A DNA stretch of 64,000 nucleotides. Source: Antedon bifida. Taxonomy: Eukaryota; Echinodermata; Crinoidea; Comatulida; Antedonidae. Below, piece by piece: positions 61,201 through 64,000 of the stretch. The stretch lies in contig OY727099.1 of NCBI GenBank assembly GCA_963402885.1, positions 20,541,001 to 20,605,000 on the forward strand, in the 5' to 3' direction. The notes beneath the pieces are model-generated. The model was not told the origin of the DNA and did no database searches. It worked only from the letters and a program-made list of their open reading frames with translations. The number at the start of each line of letters is the position of its first letter. The stretch's first letter is position 1. Position numbers and translations under genes: made by a program.

Positions 61201-63908
61201 ATCTTGGCAGATCTTAAATGGTATCCATTTGACATGGAATACCATAGCAATGAATATAAACAAAAATATTACAGGACCAAATTACTGTACCTTTGGTTTA
61301 GGTGGAACAGGTGTGATAGTTAACACATGTGACGACAGTGGTAGTATCTGTAATTGGTCATCAATCACCATACTCTCTTTACAGGACACTAATGACAACA
61401 AAAATCTACAAAATAACAATAACAAATATTTCATATAAATTATGAATTCTTCCACATAATAATGGACTGTTCTCAAAAATATTGTGCCCAACATGCCTCC
61501 TACTTGAGCCAAGTTATGGAAATGATATTTTTATAGACAAGCATTGCTATTTATTAATGGGAGGTTTGAACAAGGTAATCTAACAACAGGATGCTGAGCT
61601 CCGAAGACAAAGGGTTTATCTGTGGCTGTGACACAATCAGTTCCACGCACCTTAACAGACACTGTGCGCCATGGAGAATATGTACATAGTACAAAAGTGT
61701 TGGTATATGCGTCAGCCAGACATAAGATCAAAGGACTGTTACGAGTTCCTATCTTGGCAAGGCGAGCTCTGTGTCCTGTTGTTAGTTTTGCCTTAGTTTG
61801 AATTCTGGTAGCTGTTATTTGAATAAAACACTTAGGGGTGAAGGGTGGTTGGGGTTGTTGTCTGCGAAGGCACTTTACTTGATCAAGTAAATCACTAACC
61901 TTTCATTAAATCGACCAACCACATCTTGATGCGCTTCTGTACGATAACGTGAGTGAACATCCATCGACATGGTGTACAGCTGTTTTAGGGATGACATCGT
62001 TCGCAATAATATGACAACAATACCCCCGCCCTCAACTGTCTCAATAGTCCTGGCAAGGAGGTTTGGTGTCATGGCTTCAAAATCCTTTAAAAAAATGCTT
62101 GGTCAATTGTAGATCATGGAAGTCAATGAATTTTACTATAAATACAAATGTGTTTTATTACAATATTGTGTGTATATGCATGTAGCAGAGCATTTTTTGA
62201 GTGAAAAAATAAAGGCCTTAGGCGTTTATTGAGGAGGAGTTTATTCTGAACGATGTTCTGTTGAGGTGGGGATTTATTTGAGGTGGGTGGGGGGATGTGT
62301 TATTCAAAGTGGGGCGTTTATTCGAATAAATACGGTAATTCAATTTAAAATCTCAAAAACTGATACTATAATTGATATTGAACATTGTAGATTTGATTCT
62401 TGGATATAGTAAGCCCATGGGCTTAAATATGAATTAGTGAGTTACCTGTAAAACACACATTCCATATGTATTGCCCAGTATCTTGTGGGTTTCTGAGTAG
62501 TAACAGTATCTGATATTGGTTGCTGCAATAAACAGCTCAAATGGGTCGTCTTCATTCAGGTTCAAAGATTTATTTTTTATCTTTTTCTGCAACTGTCTCA
62601 TTCTCTTTTTCCGATGACTGAAATGGACATGGTGACATTGTGAAATTACAAATCAATAACGTAAAACAAAATACTACTAATGTACTACAAGATCGTAAAA
62701 TCAACGCTACTGTGATTTCGCACCTCAATCTAATTTTAAAACATTTACCCGCTGCACCCAGTTAGGTGCGAAAGTACAGTAGCACCTGTTGAGGCTTAGT
62801 TATTTAACCAAATTTGGTTCCAAAGGAAGAGATCTAACTGTGCCCATGAAAAACTGTCTACACTATCAAATTAGTGTGATGTGACTAAATATGGTATGGA
62901 TATGCCAAAATAAGGTAGTGATATGTCATCATCATGTCCATATATGGGCACATCACATTTTGTTTATCACATAAAGCTCTGTTAATATAAAACTTTAAGC
63001 TCTGTTACACTATCAAACTTTATGTGATGTGTCCAAATATGGTTGATATGCCCAAACATGGTAGTGAATTGCTTAAACATAGTAGTGATATGCCCAAACA
63101 TGGTATTGATATGACATCATGTCCATATATGGGCACATCACATGTTTTTTGTCACATAATGTGTGATAGTGTATACAGAGCTTAAGTCTGGACAGGAGCA
63201 ATGAGACATAAAACAGATGGAAAACACTGTACTGATACTTACCTACTAAATCCTAATTCTTTTTTATAGCACCATAATACATTTGGTCTGGCTTTCACCA
63301 AGGCTTTAGATAACATATGGTGTAAAATAACCACCTGCAAAAAAGTTTTAAAAAATGATATTTTTATTAATGGTTCAACAGAATTTAAGCATCACATATT
63401 ACTAGACGACATATATGATTTATACCAAGATAAAACAATCTGCTCCATTTTGGACAATAGTAAATCATTTTTAATTAAAGCTACTGTATGGTACATATTT
63501 AAAAACAAATTTATTTTTAGATATTTTTTATTGTTAATAAGTCTGAAGAATTTGTACTGCCTGACGTTTTGTAATTGTGAACTATATATTGTAACTATGA
63601 TGACTCGATTTTTGTAAACATTTTGTATGTGTGGAACCTCTTGTTACGTGAGTGTTCCTCTGTTGGAGAGTAACCATTAAATATAAAATTATAATTTACA
63701 TAATGTTATTATTATTATTATTATATACAGAATCAGGTGATGCCCTTCAAAAAACTTTCCGACATTTTATGCCAGTACATGCCAGTTTTATTTCACTTAC
63801 CTGGTCTTTCCCTTTATCGCCAACAACCACAAACATGCTCCGATGTCCAAGGGCTATACCATTCTCAATTAGGACACGGATTCGGTTATCAACTTTTTTT
63901 CGAACCAT
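46232..63908 (-). CDS. NAT10: RNA cytidine acetyltransferase, complete
   Basis: Twenty-four exons, 5' to 3': 63908-63801, 63334-63243, 62617-62446, 62084-61900, 61405-61291, 61001-60894, 60725-60592, 60468-60375, 60030-59795, 59184-59057, 58343-58193, 57083-56987, 56293-56177, 55950-55774, 55333-55220, 55092-54959, 54832-54784, 54416-54320, 52338-52231, 51899-51730, 51314-51096, 47739-47666, 46557-46477, 46340-46232. Phases agree, giving 1022 residues (human 1025). The enzyme makes N4-acetylcytidine in 18S rRNA and tRNA, using ATP and acetyl-CoA, in the nucleolus. Visible: MVRKKVDNRIR start, Walker A ARGRGKS (K290), helicase-like VVIDEAAAIPLPL, GNAT motif VIRIATHPDYQG-MGYG (residues 637-642), a C-terminal tRNA-binding-like region and a Lys-rich tail ending KAAKAR. 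Intron 11 looks AT-AC and intron 21 GC-AG. Confidence 0.97.
46825..47392 (+). mobile_element. 5'-truncated LINE: reverse-transcriptase ORF C-terminus and 3' UTR
   Basis: Frame 46862-47197 encodes the end of a non-LTR retrotransposon ORF2, with NVNFVIPNIKGQASKTFYYN and then WNDLPSDIKS, and stops at 47195-47197. The 3' UTR contains GGGCCCCATTGGAATTAAG and ends in AAAC repeats. The type is probably CR1/Crack/RTE-like. It is in NAT10 intron 22, antisense to NAT10. Confidence 0.75.
47488..47616. mobile_element. MITE family A, copy 5
   Basis: AAAGCTCTGTCTACACTATC to GATAGTTTAGACAGAGCTTAA. Short internal deletion. NAT10 intron 22. Confidence 0.85.
47939..48560. repeat. ~620-bp direct repeat, unit 1
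   Basis: Pairs with 49063-49710. Shared anchors are CAGTCTATATGGAAAGGCC, a T-rich tract, AAACTGGCGTTTCCATAAAG, CAAACACAATGC-like text and GAACATGTGATCATAAAAGC. It lies in NAT10 intron 21. Confidence 0.85.
49063..49710. repeat. ~620-bp direct repeat, unit 2
   Basis: Second unit. Its T tracts (49160-49280) are longer than in unit 1, and the T-rich text explains lysine-rich open frames on the minus strand that are not genes. Order and orientation match unit 1. Confidence 0.85.
49711..51095. other. NAT10 intron 21, distal part
   Basis: Apart from MITE family A copy 6, no feature was recognised. Reading through the exon at 51096 gives a hydrophobic minus-strand tail (50820-51095) that is intron, not protein. 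Confidence 0.5.
50225..50367. mobile_element. MITE family A, copy 6
   Basis: TTAAACTCTGTCTACACTATC to AAAGTGTAGACGGAACTTTA. Confidence 0.8.
51345..51625. mobile_element. MITE family C, copy 2
   Basis: Left end ACCGTATTAATTCTATGGC, right end GGCGGGGCGTTTATTCTAAT. Interior TAATATGGTAACATGTATAA is shared with the copies at 54523 and 23150. NAT10 intron 20. Confidence 0.7.
51950..52135. mobile_element. MITE (GCAACGCAAG family), diverged
   Basis: AAAGCGTGGTTGCCGCTAGG with GACGCAACG on the left, and ACGTTGCG with CTAGTGGAAACCAAGCTCTA on the right, imperfectly inverted. Related to 42799-42945. NAT10 intron 19. Confidence 0.55.
52345..53710. other. NAT10 intron 18, unrecognised part
   Basis: No gene seen. 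52983-53110 contains a short direct duplication around ACTGTTAGAT and ATATACAAATAAACTTTAT. Confidence 0.4.
53715..54235. repeat. Family-D MITE expanded into a 19-bp tandem array
   Basis: Starts TAGAACCCCTATTTATTAAGG, a family-D end. From about 54002 the text becomes some twelve tandem copies of TGTCCCCTTAATATAGGGG, with an early CCTTATTATAGAGG variant. The unit corresponds to the element's own terminal motif and is itself partly palindromic. The array ends about 85 bp before NAT10 exon 18. Confidence 0.85.
54523..54775. mobile_element. MITE family C, copy 3
   Basis: ACCGTATTTATTTGAATAAA with CGCCC at the left end. Interior ATATGGTAACATGTATAATA and GCTTGGTAAATTGTAGATCA. The right end is eroded next to NAT10 exon 17. 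Confidence 0.7.
55610..55772. mobile_element. MITE family A, copy 7, touching a NAT10 donor site
   Basis: TTAAGCTGTCTAAACTATTAA to TTTGATAGTGTAGACAGAGCC. Read on the NAT10 strand, the exon 14 donor is GGA|GTAAGGCTCTGTC, so most of the donor's intronic bases belong to, or abut, the MITE terminus. Confidence 0.85.
56469..56575. mobile_element. MITE family A, copy 8, truncated
   Basis: TTAACTCTGTCTACACTATC, then the interior through CATATTTAAGCATATCAC. The right terminus is lost against family-B text. Confidence 0.75.
56594..56940. mobile_element. MITE family B, copy 4, with long G run
   Basis: TATATTGTCCACCTGAAAAA at the left end. The interior matches copy 1 (ATGGGTTTTTGG, TTAACAGTTTATTTTGTC). 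The right terminus has expanded to an uninterrupted run of about 20 G (near 56900-56920) before ACAATACC. It is about 45 bp from NAT10 exon 12. Confidence 0.75.
57723..58160. mobile_element. Solo LTR (438 bp)
   Basis: Begins TGTTACGTGCGACGAG and ends TGGTCGTAACA, giving inverted TGTTACG/CGTAACA termini. It is flanked by CTTA on both sides (57719-57722 and 58161-58164), a 4-bp target duplication. GGAAATAAATGG near 58039 could be its poly(A) signal. No internal retroviral-like coding sequence remains. Family not assignable by eye; Ty3/gypsy is plausible. Inserted in NAT10 intron 11. Confidence 0.75.
59577..59772. mobile_element. MITE with AGGCCAACTCAGACAGC ends
   Basis: Left AAGGCCAACTCAGACAGCGT followed by CGTAC. 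Right GTACGATGCTGTCTGAGTTGG followed by CCT. These are near-perfect inverted repeats around about 150 bp. It lies in NAT10 intron 9, 23 bp from exon 9. Confidence 0.8.
60108..60240 (+). mobile_element. Short retroelement 3' tail
   Basis: Text with CTATGTCGTCCCTCG ends TTTTGGTCGAAATAAATATTG followed by AATTGAAT. This looks like a 5'-truncated LINE or SINE end with a pentanucleotide-like tail. Single copy, so tentative. Confidence 0.4.
61535..61805 (-). pseudogene. Conserved coding fragment in NAT10 intron 4
   Basis: A minus-strand frame of about 85 codons runs through RARLAKIGTRNSPLILCLAD, SPWRTVSVKVRGTD and KPFVFGAQHPVVRL. I do not recognise the family. It is not part of NAT10: exon 4 joins exon 5 in phase across it. 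A second, more broken copy lies at 39430-39660. It may be a piece of a transposon protein or of a duplicated host gene. Confidence 0.55.
62086..62338. mobile_element. MITE family C, copy 4
   Basis: Right end GGGGCGTTTATTCGAATAAA with TACGGTA, the clearest terminus of the family. The left part AATGCTTGGTCAATTGTAGA matches the internal text of other copies. It directly abuts NAT10 exon 4 (62084), so the acceptor tract is at its edge. Confidence 0.7.
62850..62980. mobile_element. MITE family A, copy 9
   Basis: AAAACTGTCTACACTATCAAA, internal GTGATATGTCATCATCATG, and a truncated right end. It is immediately followed by copy 10. Confidence 0.75.
62995..63186. mobile_element. MITE family A, copy 10
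   Basis: TTTAAGCTCTGTTACACTATC to GATAGTGTATACAGAGCTTAA. It has an extra internal unit (ATATGCCCAAACATGGTA repeated), making it the longest copy. It ends just before NAT10 exon 2. Confidence 0.85.
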
Positions 63909-64000
63909 GTTGTCGTTGAGTGTGTCTCTCTTTCAAGATAATGTGTAAAAAAAAATAATTATTGAAATATTATTCGCGGACCCAATTTTGACCATTTTGA

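Overview
The window is nuclear DNA from an animal: AT-rich, with multi-exon genes, GT-AG introns and many small transposons. The B-box/filamin/NHL TRIM-like gene and the divergence of the orthologues suggest a non-vertebrate deuterostome (echinoderm or hemichordate grade). That placement is an inference. No intact rRNA, tRNA or CRISPR was seen.

Layout. (1) 360-1853, +: the last four exons of FAD synthase (FLAD1). (2) About 3.9-11.2 kb: decayed mobile DNA, comprising a Penelope-like GIY-YIG endonuclease end, a broken Polinton/Maverick-like element (family-B DNA polymerase, packaging-type ATPase, small basic protein) and a minisatellite. (3) 15753-34857, -: a complete 14-exon KIAA1549-family gene. 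It encodes a signal peptide, a mucin-like Ser/Thr ectodomain in one 3.8-kb exon, one membrane span and a conserved cytoplasmic tail, 2038 aa in all. An intact TRIM-like gene (20898-22625, +) lies in one of its introns, with broken copies and inverted repeats around it. (4) 38128-43752, +: a complete 13-exon harmonin gene (USH1C, 444 aa) head-to-head with KIAA1549. (5) 46232-63908, -: a complete 24-exon NAT10 gene (RNA cytidine acetyltransferase, 1022 aa), convergent with USH1C.

The three complete multi-exon models keep an open reading frame across all joins and reproduce family landmarks. In NAT10 these include the Walker A lysine at residue 290 and the Q-G-M-G-Y-G acetyl-CoA loop. The exon models come from reading splice sites and homology by eye; no alignment was run.

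Best observations. NAT10 intron 11 looks like a minor-spliceosome AT-AC intron with a solo LTR inserted 32 bp from its donor. NAT10 intron 21 has a GC donor, and the exon 14 donor is built at the edge of a MITE. The KIAA1549/USH1C head-to-head pair joins two genes whose human orthologues are linked to retinal disease. Harmonin here lacks a long coiled coil and ends in a 10-nt coding exon. The TRIM locus is an inverted-repeat-flanked scramble of gene copies and contains a TTAA-targeting element whose insertion can be read against its partner arm. Several MITE families recur, often nested. I saw no bacterial-type or clearly new molecular system.
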